Part shown: positions 1 through 10,920 of the stretch, piece after piece
How the letters are laid out: each line of letters begins with the position of its first letter
Numbering within the stretch: position 1 is the stretch's first letter
Source: Deinococcus malanensis
GTDB lineage: Bacteria > Deinococcota > Deinococci > Deinococcales > Deinococcaceae
NCBI RefSeq assembly: GCF_014647655.1
Contig: NZ_BMPP01000010.1
Coordinates: 106,022-170,021, forward strand
DNA length: 64,000 nucleotides
Direction of reading: 5' to 3'
The notes under the pieces: generated by a model
The model's input: the letters and a program-made list of their open reading frames with translations, nothing else
Databases searched by the model: none
What the model was told of the DNA's origin: nothing
Made by a program: the position numbers and the translations under genes

Positions 1-271
1 CTGACTGGGCGGTGGCCAGCAGCAAAGGCAGATCATGGGCAGCATGCCAGGCAGTCACGCTGGCCAGGACGCCTGTTGGCAGGCTCTCGGCCGGCCGGTT
101 GGACATGGTCGTACTTATGTCCGGAAGGTACAGATCCGGCAGATAGGTGGCGTTCAGGCCCAGGACATTGGTGCCCGGCGTGAGCAGACTCACGGCGCCG
201 CTCTCCTCGCGCTGCAGTGCAGACAGTGGAGAAAAGAAGTTCAGCAACTCCGACAGCGCGGCATTCAACAT
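1..271 (-). CDS. N-terminal part of an unidentified protein, cut by the left window edge
   Basis: An open frame of 90 codons runs off the left edge on the minus strand, starting at the ATG at 269-271 (MLNAALSELLNFF). There is no stop inside the window. I do not recognise the family. The composition (mixed hydrophobic and polar, Leu/Thr rich, no signal peptide) looks like an ordinary cytoplasmic protein. Support for reality is the open frame, a TAGCGT hexamer exactly 7 bases before the ATG (the leaderless layout seen at many genes here), and its position just after a clean terminator of the upstream ATPase gene. An in-frame GTG at 278-280 is an alternative start but would lie inside the promoter. 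Confidence 0.6.
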   Translation of the reverse strand, partial: MLNAALSELLNFFSPLSALQREESGAVSLLTPGTNVLGLNATYLPDLYLPDISTTMSNRPAESLPTGVLASVTAWHAAHDLPLLLATAQS

Positions 272-278
272 GAGCTTC

Positions 279-284
279 ACGCTA
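279..284 (-). promoter_or_regulatory. Leaderless-type -10 (TAGCGT) of the left-edge gene
   Basis: TAGCGT lies 7 bases upstream of the ATG at 271 on the minus strand. No convincing -35 is visible. Confidence 0.4.
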
Positions 285-288
285 TCCG

Positions 289-325
289 GAAAGAGCAGGA
301 GGCAGGCCGCTACAGCCTGCCTCCT
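289..325 (-). terminator. Rho-independent terminator after the AAA+ ATPase gene
   Basis: A perfect 11-bp stem (297-307 with 315-325, 7-base loop) is followed in the minus direction by a CTCTTTCC tract. It lies directly downstream of the stop at 341. Confidence 0.75.
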
Positions 326-340
326 GACAAGAGGAAACGC

Positions 341-1792
<1,452 letters not shown>

Positions 1793-1950
1793 GATGCGCG
1801 GAAGCTATCACGCACGGTCTGAAGGGAATGTGCGTGGACGCGGAGAAAGCCTGTGAGCGGCGGTCGAATGTCATGAATTCCCTCTGATGCAGAGGTGTAT
1901 TTGACGACGACGGACCACGTTCGGGCGCCGCCTGACCAGAAGCTGTCCGC

Positions 1951-2661
1951 TTATGGTGTTGCTGCCTGTTCTGGTCGCGCGGATTGTGGCGAGGTTTTCA
2001 GGCCCAGGTGATCTAGCAGGTGCAGTTTAGCTCCGACTCGCCACGTGATCTGGAATTCAGCCGGGACGGAAGGTCGGTCTGTCGGGAACCAGCCCCGGCC
2101 TTCGCGCACCATGATCAGCATGCCCTCGTGACTGCCCAGCGCGGTGAAGGTGTCACTGCTGCCGTTGAAGGGGAACAGGCCAAAGTTCTCTCCCAGACGG
2201 TGGACGGCTGCGCCGACGTCGGGGACCACCACCCCGAACTCGCTGAGGCGCAGCAGGCTGTGCGCGCCGAAGGGCAGCGGAGCCTCACCACCCAGGTCAT
2301 GCCGTGCCACGAATTCCAGAATGTTATCAGCAGCGTCCTGGAAATACAGGTTGGTGGTGTTCCAGTTGCCGCCGGGTGGAAAGCGGGTAATGCGGGTCTG
2401 GCCATCCGGGGCGGCCAGCAACTTCAGGCGTTGGCCCAGCCAGCTTTCGGCGGCCTCGACCTGTGAGGAGGGAATATCCCAGGCCAGGTGACAGAAACCG
2501 CCGGCCAGGTCGTCCTGCTGCCAGGTCAGCCGGGAGGTGCCGGTGCGGAAGGTCACGCTGGAAGGCGTTTCATGCTCGGGAGTCAGACCGAGGGTCCGGG
2601 TATAGAAGCGGTGCTGAGCTTCAAGGTGGCGGGTGGGCAGGACAAGCGTCTCAATATGCAT
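1951..2661 (-). CDS. Two-domain VOC family protein (glyoxalase/bleomycin-resistance fold)
   Basis: This 236-residue protein contains two vicinal-oxygen-chelate modules. The first begins at MHIETLVLPTRHLEAQHRFY and the second around LLRLSEFGVVVPDVGAAVHR near residue 135. Both carry the βαβββ pattern of glyoxalase and dioxygenase-like enzymes. The substrate cannot be read from sequence. The ATG at 2659-2661 was chosen because GGAGG precedes it and the VOC fold starts there; the longer upstream frame would run into the promoter. The gene is divergent from soxR. Its promoter has a 19-bp spacer filled by a SoxR box, so it is probably induced by redox-active compounds and may detoxify a quinone or antibiotic-like molecule (inference). 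Confidence 0.85.
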   Translation of the reverse strand: MHIETLVLPTRHLEAQHRFYTRTLGLTPEHETPSSVTFRTGTSRLTWQQDDLAGGFCHLAWDIPSSQVEAAESWLGQRLKLLAAPDGQTRITRFPPGGNWNTTNLYFQDAADNILEFVARHDLGGEAPLPFGAHSLLRLSEFGVVVPDVGAAVHRLGENFGLFPFNGSSDTFTALGSHEGMLIMVREGRGWFPTDRPSVPAEFQITWRVGAKLHLLDHLGLKTSPQSARPEQAATP

Positions 2662-2765
2662 GAAGCCTCCGGGGGCGCGCGGGATGAGGTCATGGGGTCC
2701 GGAAAGGGAAGAGGTGGGAAAAAGGCATCTGAACCTCCTGCACCCTTGCTCTGGTGCTATGGTCG

Positions 2766-2796
2766 AGTGTAGAACCTGAAGTTTTGTTGAGGTCAA
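2766..2796 (-). promoter_or_regulatory. SoxR/MerR-type promoter of the VOC gene (TTGACC-N19-TACACT)
   Basis: On the minus strand a -35 TTGACC (2791-2796) is separated by 19 bp from a -10 TACACT (2766-2771). Overlong 19-bp spacers are the hallmark of promoters activated by MerR-family proteins such as SoxR. The predicted transcript starts near 2759 and gives a leader of roughly 100 bases to the VOC start. Confidence 0.8.
2775..2792. promoter_or_regulatory. SoxR box (soxbox)
   Basis: CCTGAAGTTTTGTTGAGG matches the enterobacterial soxbox CCTCAAGTTAACTTGAGG at 14 of 18 positions. It sits inside the 19-bp spacer of the VOC promoter and immediately upstream of soxR, so it can serve activation of the VOC gene and control of soxR itself. 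Confidence 0.8.
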
Positions 2797-2801
2797 GCCC
2801 T

Positions 2802-3275
2802 GTGTCTGTTCCCCATGCTGCCGAATCCTCCACGCTCTGGACCCCTGGTGAACTTGCCAGACGAAGCGGTCTGGCAGTTTCCGCACTGCATTTCTACGAG
2901 CGTCAGGGCCTGATCCACAGCCGCCGCACGGCGGGCAACCAGCGGCGCTATCCCCGCGAGACCCTGCGCCGGCTGGCTTTTATCCGGGCTGCCCAGCGCG
3001 TTGGACTGCCCCTGGCGGACATCCGCGCCGCCCTTGAAACCCTGCCCGGCGAGCGCACGCCCACGGCCGCAGACTGGGCTGGCCTCTCGGCGCACTGGCA
3101 GACGGAACTGGAGGCCCGCATCGCGGTGCTCTGGCGCCTGCGCTCGGAGCTGAGCGGCTGCATCGGGTGTGGTTGCCTGTCACTGGAGCGCTGTGCGCTG
3201 GTGAACCCGGACGACTCTTCTGGCAGACAGCATCCGGGGCATACCACGCTGCTTGACCCGCTGGACGCTCCATGA
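2802..3275 (+). CDS. soxR: Redox-sensitive transcriptional activator SoxR
   Basis: SoxR is a MerR-family activator that senses redox-cycling compounds through a [2Fe-2S] cluster. The 157-residue protein has the N-terminal MerR winged helix (TPGELARRSGLAVSALHFYE, about residues 14-33), a dimerisation helix, and the diagnostic cluster motif C120-X2-C123-X-C125-X5-C131. The GTG at 2802 is preferred because the fold begins soon after it; a longer frame from 2754 would overlap the operator. The stop overlaps the start of a GNAT gene (ATGA), so the two are probably translationally coupled. The adjacent SoxR box and divergent VOC gene indicate a local regulon. The family is secure; the inducers are not known from sequence. 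Confidence 0.95.
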   Translation: MSVPHAAESSTLWTPGELARRSGLAVSALHFYERQGLIHSRRTAGNQRRYPRETLRRLAFIRAAQRVGLPLADIRAALETLPGERTPTAADWAGLSAHWQTELEARIAVLWRLRSELSGCIGCGCLSLERCALVNPDDSSGRQHPGHTTLLDPLDAP

Positions 3276-3703
3276 GGTGGCGGGCGGCAGGTCCGGGGAA
3301 TGCCTGGACCATCGCGCTTCACCGCTATCCCGAGGAGGCTGATGAGGCCGAGTGCCCGGTCTACGCCAGCTGGGTCGCACGCGCCCTGGAGCGGGGGGTG
3401 TACCTCGGCTTTCTGGCTTTCACAGAGGAGGGCGGGGTGGTGGCTGGTGCCGGCCTGACACTGCTGGAGTGGGGCCCGTCGCGGGGTGATCCTCAGCCCT
3501 ACCGGGCGCGGCTGGTCAACGTCTGGACGCATCCGGACTGGCGTCGCCAGGGTCTGGCGCGCGAAGCGGTCACGGCCTGCCTGGAGGCTGCCCGCCAGCG
3601 GGGCGTGACGCGCCTGAGCCTGGGCACGAGCGTCATGGCCCGTGGTCTGTACGCCAGACTGGGCTTCGAGGCCAGTGCGACAGAGATGACCCTGGTGCTG
3701 TGA
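3272..3703 (+). CDS. GNAT family N-acetyltransferase
   Basis: This 143-residue protein has the GNAT acetyl-CoA loop RRQGLA at residues 91-96, preceded by the β4 strand LVNVWTHPDW and followed by the C-terminal LYARLGFEA motif. It transfers an acetyl group from acetyl-CoA to an amine, and the substrate is not evident. The ATG overlaps the soxR stop by ATGA without its own clear ribosome-binding site, so expression likely depends on soxR translation. That coupling suggests a role in resistance to a toxic amine or redox-active compound. The downstream neighbour is convergent. Confidence 0.88.
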   Translation: MRWRAAGPGNAWTIALHRYPEEADEAECPVYASWVARALERGVYLGFLAFTEEGGVVAGAGLTLLEWGPSRGDPQPYRARLVNVWTHPDWRRQGLAREAVTACLEAARQRGVTRLSLGTSVMARGLYARLGFEASATEMTLVL

Positions 3704-3725
3704 GGTGCTGTGCCTGCCCCCCGGT

Positions 3726-5537
3726 TTACATACGGGTGGCCAGGGCCTGCTCTACCGGGTGCACCTGGTTGCGCCCGGCCTGCTTGGCGGCGTAAAGGTG
3801 CTGGTCTGCCAGGTCCAGAGCCGAGGCGAAGGTGACCGGCCGGCCCAGGGCGTAACCGACGCTGATGGTCAGCGAACGGTCTCCCAGCAGTGGCGTCCAG
3901 TCATACCCCTCGATCACGGCCCGGCAGCGCTCCAGCAGGGCGTGGGCCGCCGTATGGTCGGTCACCCGGGCCGCCAGCAGAAATTCCTCACCGCCATAAC
4001 GGGCCAGCAGGGTGTCGCTGCGCGCGGTGTCGGTCAACAGATGCGCCACAGTACGCAGCACGCTGTCACCCACCGTGTGCGAATGCCGGTCGTTGACGCT
4101 TTTGAAATGGTCGATATCCAGCAACGCGACCAGCAGCGGCAACTCCGAGCCGGCATGCTCGTGGTGCAGCCGGTGCAGGCTGATATCCAGGCCCCGGCGG
4201 TTCAGCAGCCCGGTCAGCGGGTCCTGCTGGGCCTGCTGCTCGGCCAGACGCAGCCGTTCCTGCCAGGTAAACTGAAGCCCCCCTGCCGCAGATCCAGGCA
4301 CTGTGACGTCCGGAGCCACGAATTCCGCCTGATCGATGACCTGCAACGCCTCGCGGGCATGCGAGAGCGCCTCGCGCATCGCCCGGAGTGCGCCCTGAAG
4401 GTCGCCCTGCTGCTCGTGCAACTCGGACAGCTCGCCCAGCACTTCCTGAATCACGCGGTGACGCCCACACTTGCGGGCAATGTCCAGGGCCTGGCGGTAA
4501 GCCTCTGCCGCTTCCGGACCACACTCCTGCGCACTCAGCACCCGGGCCAGCGCCAGATACGCCTCGGGGAAGATGCTGGCCCCCAGGGATTCGGTCAGCG
4601 CGGCCGCCCGGCGGGCATGCGTCTCGGCACCGCTCAGGTCGTCACGCAGCAGTTTCAGATGCGCGGCATGCACCTCCAGCAGCATGTGCTGCTGAACATT
4701 GTCGTCGGTTCCGGCCAGTTGCACGGCCATGTCCAGCAACCCCTCAGCCTCGTCCAGGGCGCCATGCATCGCCTCGGGGCGCTGAAGCCTGCGCAACTGG
4801 CGGGCAAATTCCAGAAAGGCGGCCACGCGCGTCTCGGTCACGCCCAGCCGGTAATGGTCCTCGTGCCGCATCATTTCCCCGCGCCCGGCGTGCGCCTGTA
4901 CGATGGCGGAAAGCTGCTCACCCGCCAGGCGACTGTGGTGCAGGGCGACCTCAGGCTGATGGATGGTGGCATATACGCCGACCAGATTGACCCGTGCCAG
5001 CAGCAGGGTGATCGGGTCAGGAGCCTCGTCTTCGCGGCTCAGGACCGACAGAAAGTCGCGCTGCGCACCGTGCTCGTCTCCCAGGTTGTGCCGCAGCGTG
5101 CCGCGTACGCAAAGGGCGTCAAGCAGGATCTGCTGGCCTTCTTCGGACATGGTGTGGGCCAGCGCGATGGTCTGTGACAGATACCCGAAGGCCTCGGTGA
5201 AGCGCGCGCCCTCACCCAGCGCAAAACTGATGGACAGCAATATCCTGGCAATCAGGGTGCGGTTTTCACTGCGCTTGGCGTACTGCAGCGCCTGCTCACC
5301 CATTTCCGCAGCCTGCCATTTGGAGAAGTCCTCCAGAAAATAGGCCACCTCCAGCAGGGCCATGGCACGCTCCTCGTCGGATCGGGCGGCACCCCAGGCT
5401 GCCCTGAGGTCCGCAGGCACACTGGCCGGGAACTGGGGGTCCGGCGGGAGTGCGTCGGTGGACTCGGGAACGTCGGGCATATCACCATGATCCATATCCG
5501 GTCTGACAGCTCTCTTGAGAACTGACCCAATAACCAT
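3726..5537 (-). CDS. TPR-repeat protein with C-terminal GGDEF diguanylate cyclase domain
   Basis: This 603-residue protein has a long N-terminal helical region (about residues 25-420) with tetratricopeptide-like repeats, such as the segments around LEVAYFLEDFSKWQAAE and AAEAYRQALDIARKCG. A GGDEF domain follows from about residue 439 (DPLTGLLNRRG), with the active-site GGEEF at about 515-519. It should make cyclic di-GMP from two GTP. The usual product-inhibition site RxxD nine residues before GGEEF reads RSDT, so the Asp is missing and feedback inhibition may be lost. No membrane segment is seen, so input probably comes by protein binding to the TPRs. The start is uncertain; Met15 and Met20 are possible, the latter preceded by GGTGAT. 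Confidence 0.88.
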   Translation of the reverse strand: MVIGSVLKRAVRPDMDHGDMPDVPESTDALPPDPQFPASVPADLRAAWGAARSDEERAMALLEVAYFLEDFSKWQAAEMGEQALQYAKRSENRTLIARILLSISFALGEGARFTEAFGYLSQTIALAHTMSEEGQQILLDALCVRGTLRHNLGDEHGAQRDFLSVLSREDEAPDPITLLLARVNLVGVYATIHQPEVALHHSRLAGEQLSAIVQAHAGRGEMMRHEDHYRLGVTETRVAAFLEFARQLRRLQRPEAMHGALDEAEGLLDMAVQLAGTDDNVQQHMLLEVHAAHLKLLRDDLSGAETHARRAAALTESLGASIFPEAYLALARVLSAQECGPEAAEAYRQALDIARKCGRHRVIQEVLGELSELHEQQGDLQGALRAMREALSHAREALQVIDQAEFVAPDVTVPGSAAGGLQFTWQERLRLAEQQAQQDPLTGLLNRRGLDISLHRLHHEHAGSELPLLVALLDIDHFKSVNDRHSHTVGDSVLRTVAHLLTDTARSDTLLARYGGEEFLLAARVTDHTAAHALLERCRAVIEGYDWTPLLGDRSLTISVGYALGRPVTFASALDLADQHLYAAKQAGRNQVHPVEQALATRM

Positions 5538-5746
5538 TTAGACGCATTTTGGTTCCTGTTCAATTGAGAAGAACCGGAGTTTGCCGCGCAGGAACGGGAG
5601 GCTCTGCCGCGACTTTTGCCGTTCGTTTTCAGTCTCAACGGGTTTGCCTTCCCAGGATTCCATGTCCGTAGCGGTTTTCTCTTCGGGTTGTGGCTTCAAC
5701 CGCAATTCGTATGAGACGCCTTCCGGCCGGCTGCCGGGTGCGGCGG

Positions 5747-5752
5747 TATGCT
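5747..5752 (+). promoter_or_regulatory. Leaderless-type -10 (TATGCT) of gatB
   Basis: TATGCT ends 6 bases before the gatB ATG and no Shine-Dalgarno sequence is present. Confidence 0.55.
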
Positions 5753-5758
5753 GCGCGC

Positions 5759-7186
<1,428 letters not shown>

Positions 7187-7373
7187 GACCGTTCCTGAAG
7201 CAATTGTTCCGTACCACTCCGGCCTGCTCCAGGCGGCTGCGTACAGGAAGACATACGGCCTCCGCGCTGTGCAGGCACAGCCTGCCTCTCTCCCGGAAGG
7301 TTCTGGACTCAGGCGGGGGCCGCAGGGGCACCGGGCCGCGCCGGGCTGGCTGCTGTGGTACCGGCGGCGTGGC

Positions 7374-8033
7374 ATGAACCGCTGGCGTGTCCCTGCCCTG
7401 GCCGCCTTGTGGGCGCAGGTCGTGTCGCTGGGGGCCGTCAGCGCTTATGCCCTGTGGAAGGGAAACTTTACCGGCAGCGCGGCACTCAGCGCCACCGAGG
7501 CGTTGTTGGCGGCGCTGGTGATGGCCTGGTGGACCCATCTGTTTGCCCGGCTCACCATGGCCCACACCGTGCTCCCGACGGACGGGGTGCTGCGGGCCCT
7601 GCGGCTGGTGTTCCCGTGGCTGACGGCGCTGCGGGCTGCGCTGTGGCTGATGACCCTGCTGATGATCCTCTCCGGTGCGGCTGCGGAAGCCAACCCGGTG
7701 GCCCTGACCGCCCTGATGACCGTCTGGGGCGGCGCCATTGTGGCCAGCAACGCGGTCTACGGCACCCTGGCCCGGCTGGTCTCCCAGCCGGCAGACCTGC
7801 TGCAGCGTCAGCAGCTGCTGGACTGGCTGAATCTGGCGGCGGCCCTGAGCCTGGGCATGGGAGTGCTGAATGTGATTCCTATCACTGGCTTTAGCAGCCC
7901 GCCGGTCTTACACACCCAGGTGGTGTATGGGCTGGTGGCTGCTATAGACGTGCTCGCCACGCTCCTGGCCCAGCAGGCCCTGCGCGCTGCTCCGGTCGCC
8001 ACGCCACCTGACCAGGGTCCGGCCCCGTGGTAA
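7374..8033 (+). CDS. Multi-spanning membrane protein of unknown function
   Basis: This 219-residue protein has about six hydrophobic segments: around residues 5-25 (VPALAALWAQVVSLGAVSAY), 35-55, 75-100, 110-135, 155-175 and 185-205. The tail is Pro/Gln rich. There are no conserved charged motifs that point to a transporter or enzyme, and I do not recognise the family. The ATG at 7374 was chosen because the first membrane segment follows it directly; the frame stays open upstream to 7269, but that part has no hydrophobic character. The gene follows gatB by 187 bases and precedes the PfkB kinase, with no terminator seen between. Confidence 0.7.
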   Translation: MNRWRVPALAALWAQVVSLGAVSAYALWKGNFTGSAALSATEALLAALVMAWWTHLFARLTMAHTVLPTDGVLRALRLVFPWLTALRAALWLMTLLMILSGAAAEANPVALTALMTVWGGAIVASNAVYGTLARLVSQPADLLQRQQLLDWLNLAAALSLGMGVLNVIPITGFSSPPVLHTQVVYGLVAAIDVLATLLAQQALRAAPVATPPDQGPAPW

Positions 8034-8088
8034 GAGAGCTGGTGCCTGAGCCTGGCTGCGAGACAGGACGCTATGCTGGCCCCCAGGC

Positions 8089-8139
8089 ATGACAGCTTTT
8101 CTTGAACCGTTCGTTTCCCGTGCGCGGGTCCAGGCGTGA
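8089..8139 (+). CDS. Possible 16-codon upstream ORF coupled to the PfkB kinase gene
   Basis: A short frame, [16 protein letters not shown], starts at the ATG at 8089 and its TGA stop (8137-8139) overlaps the GTG start of the kinase gene. A TATGCT hexamer at 8072-8077 lies 11 bases upstream of the ATG. It could be a leader that delivers ribosomes to the kinase start, which has no ribosome-binding site of its own. Chance is a real alternative for so short a frame. Confidence 0.3.
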   Translation: MTAFLEPFVSRARVQA

Positions 8140-9074
8140 AGCCGCTGGTGTCGCTGGGCGATCTGGCCTGGGACGTGCTGGCCAAACCCGACTCCATGCT
8201 GCTGCCGGGTGGCGACACGACCGGCCGCCTGGAGCTGTCCGGGGGCGGCAGCGCCGCAAATCTTGCAGTCTGGGCACAGCGCTCCGGGCACCCGGCCACC
8301 TTTATCGGCAAAATCGGCCGTGATCATTTCGGTGAACTGGCCATGGCGGAGTTGCGTGCCGAGGGCGTGGAGGCCGAAGTGATCGCCAGCCAGGAGCATC
8401 CCACCGGGGTGATTCTGGCGCTGATCGACCGGCGGGGCCAGCGCGCCATGCTGACCAGCCAGGGCGCCGACTGGGAACTGCTTCCGGGTGAGCTTCCCGT
8501 GGCGACCCTGGAAGGCGCGGGCCACCTGCACCTGACAGCCTGGAGTCTGTTCCGTGATCCGCCGCGCGGCGCGGCGCTGCATGCCGCCCAGCTGGCCAAG
8601 GCCGCGGGCGCGACCCTCAGCCTGGACCCGGGCAGCTTCCAGATGATCCAGCAGATGGGCCGCGAGACCTTCCTGCAGGTGGTGGACGGCGTGCCTTTTG
8701 ACGTGATTTTCCCTAACGACGACGAGGCGCGAGCCATGAGTGGCGAGCGCGAGCACAGCCGGGCCCTGAGCTGGCTGCGTGAGCGGTACCCGGAGGCCCT
8801 GGTGGTATTGAAAATGGACGAGGAAGGCGCATTGCTTGAAGGCCCGACGACCCCCCGGACCCACGTGCCGGCCACCCCGGACAGCGCGATCGACGCGACC
8901 GGTGCCGGTGACGCTTTCGGCGGCGCTTTTCTGGCCAGCTGGTTGCAGCATCGCGATCCGGTGCGTGCCGCGCAACTGGCGGTGCAGGTGGGCGGCTGGG
9001 TGGTGGCGCGCTTCGGGGCGCGACCTGCCGCCGATGCGGATCTGCGTGCCCGGCTGCAGGCGGTGCTGGCGTGA
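8136..9074 (+). CDS. PfkB family carbohydrate kinase
   Basis: This 312-residue ribokinase-type sugar or nucleoside kinase has the N-terminal PfkB signature region [16 protein letters not shown] (about 38-53). The C-terminal signature [13 protein letters not shown] is at about 249-261, and its GAGD Asp is the catalytic base. The phosphoryl acceptor cannot be assigned; ribose, fructose and nucleosides are all possible. The GTG at 8136 is the natural start ([13 protein letters not shown] begins the fold). The 3' end overlaps mltG by GTGA, so the two genes are co-transcribed and translationally coupled. Confidence 0.9.
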   Translation: MKPLVSLGDLAWDVLAKPDSMLLPGGDTTGRLELSGGGSAANLAVWAQRSGHPATFIGKIGRDHFGELAMAELRAEGVEAEVIASQEHPTGVILALIDRRGQRAMLTSQGADWELLPGELPVATLEGAGHLHLTAWSLFRDPPRGAALHAAQLAKAAGATLSLDPGSFQMIQQMGRETFLQVVDGVPFDVIFPNDDEARAMSGEREHSRALSWLRERYPEALVVLKMDEEGALLEGPTTPRTHVPATPDSAIDATGAGDAFGGAFLASWLQHRDPVRAAQLAVQVGGWVVARFGARPAADADLRARLQAVLA

Positions 9075-10102
9075 CCCGGCTGCAAAAGCGCGGCATGCCG
9101 CTATGGGCCAAGCTGCTGCTGGTCTTACTGCTGTTGCTGGTGCTGGGGGCGGCGGGGGCGTTCATGTACGTGCGCAACCTGATGGCCCCGGCCGGCGGGG
9201 GCACCTATACCCTGGAGGTGAAACCGGGAGACACCCTTTCGGCGGTTTCGCGGACCCTGCAGGAGCGCAAGATCGTGAAAAATGCCGACGCCCTGAGGCT
9301 GCTGATGCGTCAGAACGGCACGGCCGGGAGCCTCAAGGAAGGACTGTATGACCTGAACGGTCAGATGGATCTGTCGCAGGTGGCCGCCAAGCTGGCTGGT
9401 CCGGCGCGAATTCCCACCGTCAACGTCACCATTCCTGAGGGGCGTCGTATCAAGGACCTGCCGGCCATCTTTGCGCGTGCGGGCTTTGACGCAGTGGCGG
9501 TGCGCGCCGCCCTGAATGACCCGACCCTGAGCCCCTACACCAAGGGCAAGCAGCCGAACCTGGAGGGCTTCGTGTTTCCGGCGACCTATGAGTTCCGCCC
9601 CAAGGAAACGCCGCGCAAGGTCGTCCAGACCCTGCTTGACCGCATGAACACCGAGTTCACGCCGGAAAACGTGGCGCGCGCCAAGGCCCTTGGCCTGGGG
9701 GTGCGTGACTGGGTCATTCTGGGCAGCATGGTGCAGGCCGAGGCCGCCAACGACAGCGAGATGCCCATTATTGCCGGGGTGTTCCTGAACCGTCTGCGTG
9801 ACGGCATTGCGCTGGGCAGCGACCCGACGGTGGCGTACGGCCTGGGTAAGGATCTGCCGGAGCTTGACCGCAGCGCGGGCGACTTCACCAAGGACACGCC
9901 CTACAACACCTACACCCGCGGCGGGCTGCCGGCGGGACCGATCAACAACCCGGGTCAGGCCGCACTCAGCAGCATCCTGAACTCCAAGCGTAAGCTGGCA
10001 GACGGCCGGGACGCGGTGTATTTCCTCCATGCTGACAATGGCAAGATCTACGTCAATCACAGCTATGCCGAGCACCTGCGCGACAACGCCCGTTACCGCT
10101 GA
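9071..10102 (+). CDS. mltG: Endolytic murein transglycosylase MltG
   Basis: MltG cleaves nascent glycan strands in the membrane and sets peptidoglycan strand length. The 343-residue protein starts with a cytoplasmic Lys/Arg-rich tip and one membrane segment ([20 protein letters not shown], about residues 15-34). A LysM-like segment follows ([20 protein letters not shown]), then the YceG domain. The catalytic Glu lies in the segment [13 protein letters not shown] at about residue 221, and the conserved [16 protein letters not shown] loop and C-terminal [20 protein letters not shown] are present. The GTG start overlaps the PfkB gene stop. A strong hairpin follows the gene. Confidence 0.95.
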   Translation: MTRLQKRGMPLWAKLLLVLLLLLVLGAAGAFMYVRNLMAPAGGGTYTLEVKPGDTLSAVSRTLQERKIVKNADALRLLMRQNGTAGSLKEGLYDLNGQMDLSQVAAKLAGPARIPTVNVTIPEGRRIKDLPAIFARAGFDAVAVRAALNDPTLSPYTKGKQPNLEGFVFPATYEFRPKETPRKVVQTLLDRMNTEFTPENVARAKALGLGVRDWVILGSMVQAEAANDSEMPIIAGVFLNRLRDGIALGSDPTVAYGLGKDLPELDRSAGDFTKDTPYNTYTRGGLPAGPINNPGQAALSSILNSKRKLADGRDAVYFLHADNGKIYVNHSYAEHLRDNARYR

Positions 10103-10121
10103 GGTCTGATGCCTGTTCAAA

Positions 10122-10156
10122 AGGAGGTGCCGCCCAGCGGCACCTCCTCTGCTTCC
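10122..10156 (+). terminator. Terminator hairpin after mltG
   Basis: A perfect 12-bp stem (10122-10133 with 10137-10148, loop CCA) is followed by CTGCTTCCTT, a weak U-rich tail. Confidence 0.65.
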
Positions 10157-10164
10157 TTCGGCCC

Positions 10165-10170
10165 TACACT
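10165..10170 (+). promoter_or_regulatory. Leaderless-type -10 (TACACT)
   Basis: TACACT ends exactly 6 bases before the ATG at 10177, right after the mltG terminator. Confidence 0.5.
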
Positions 10171-10176
10171 CTGGGC

Positions 10177-10380
10177 ATGCCTGCCTCATCCCTCCGGCGC
10201 CGCAACGCCCTGTGGCTGGCGCTGCGGACAGCTGAACCCGGCTCCGAGCCATTCGCGGAAGCGCTGCAGGAGCTGTCTGAGCTGACCGGCTGGAAGCGTG
10301 CGCGTGTGCTGGCCGGGCTGGGCCTGACAGAGGAAGACGGCCAGACACCTGCAGGTCCCAGCGAGCAAGAGCCGACCTAG
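10177..10380 (+). CDS. Small basic-to-acidic hypothetical protein
   Basis: This 67-residue protein has a basic N-terminus (PASSLRRRNALW), a helical middle (PFAEALQELSELTGWKRARVLAGLGL) resembling a short helix-turn-helix or UBA-like bundle, and an acidic Pro/Glu tail. I do not recognise the family. It is likely real because the TACACT hexamer is placed as in other leaderless genes here, the codon usage is GC-rich at third positions, and it occupies a clear gap between the mltG terminator and the convergent ferredoxin gene. Confidence 0.55.
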   Translation: MPASSLRRRNALWLALRTAEPGSEPFAEALQELSELTGWKRARVLAGLGLTEEDGQTPAGPSEQEPT

Positions 10381-10487
10381 CGTCGGCTCGCAATGTGTTC
10401 GCACCGGGCGGCGGGGCTGCCTCGCACAGCTGTCCAGGTGGGTGAAGGCCCAACAGGTGCCAGCCAGTGGCGTTGAATGCTTCTGCC

Positions 10488-10871
10488 TCAGCCTTCGGTG
10501 GACGAGCCTGGACGGGTGGTCCACTGCGGCTCGGGCTCGATGTTGGTCGCGGGCGCCTTGCCGGGCTCCAGGCCGCTGGAACTTGCCGTCTGCAGGGGCG
10601 TTACGCTCATGCCCGGGGCACATTCGATCTGGCAGGACAGCCTCGCGGTGCCCAGCAGGCCTTTTTCTGTCAGCTTGTCGTATTCCGCGACGGTCATGGA
10701 GTCCGGTTCGCCTTCCTCGAAAGACACCCGGCAGGTGGTGCAGCGGGCCACCCCGCCGCAGCGGTGCAGCACGTCCACCCCGCCGCGCTCCAGCGCCAGC
10801 ACCAGCCGCTCGCCCTGCTGCGCCTGAACCTCTCCGAAGCCGCTTACCGTAATCGTCATGCCTTGACTCAT
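10488..10871 (-). CDS. [2Fe-2S] ferredoxin, adrenodoxin/plant-type
   Basis: This 127-residue electron carrier has the cluster ligands C38-X5-C44-X2-C47 and C80 in the pattern RCGGVARCTTC...LSC, typical of C-X5-C-X2-C 2Fe-2S ferredoxins. An extra C84 follows. The C-terminal 35 residues (after SVTPLQT) are Pro/Glu rich and probably disordered. The start at 10871 (MSQGMTITVSGFG) is preferred; Met5 at 10859 is possible. It lies 49 bases downstream of the adenine deaminase gene on the same strand and may be co-transcribed. Partner reductase and oxygenase are unknown. Confidence 0.88.
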   Translation of the reverse strand: MSQGMTITVSGFGEVQAQQGERLVLALERGGVDVLHRCGGVARCTTCRVSFEEGEPDSMTVAEYDKLTEKGLLGTARLSCQIECAPGMSVTPLQTASSSGLEPGKAPATNIEPEPQWTTRPGSSTEG

Positions 10872-10920
10872 GCGCTCAGCATCGCACGTTCGGGCTGTGG
10901 CGCGCGTTCTCCTGGCGGCT

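Noticed and set aside
3705..5177. Long plus-strand frame of 490 codons
   Set aside because: Antisense to the TPR-GGDEF gene; no motif, and Gln/Arg/His-rich composition typical of shadows.
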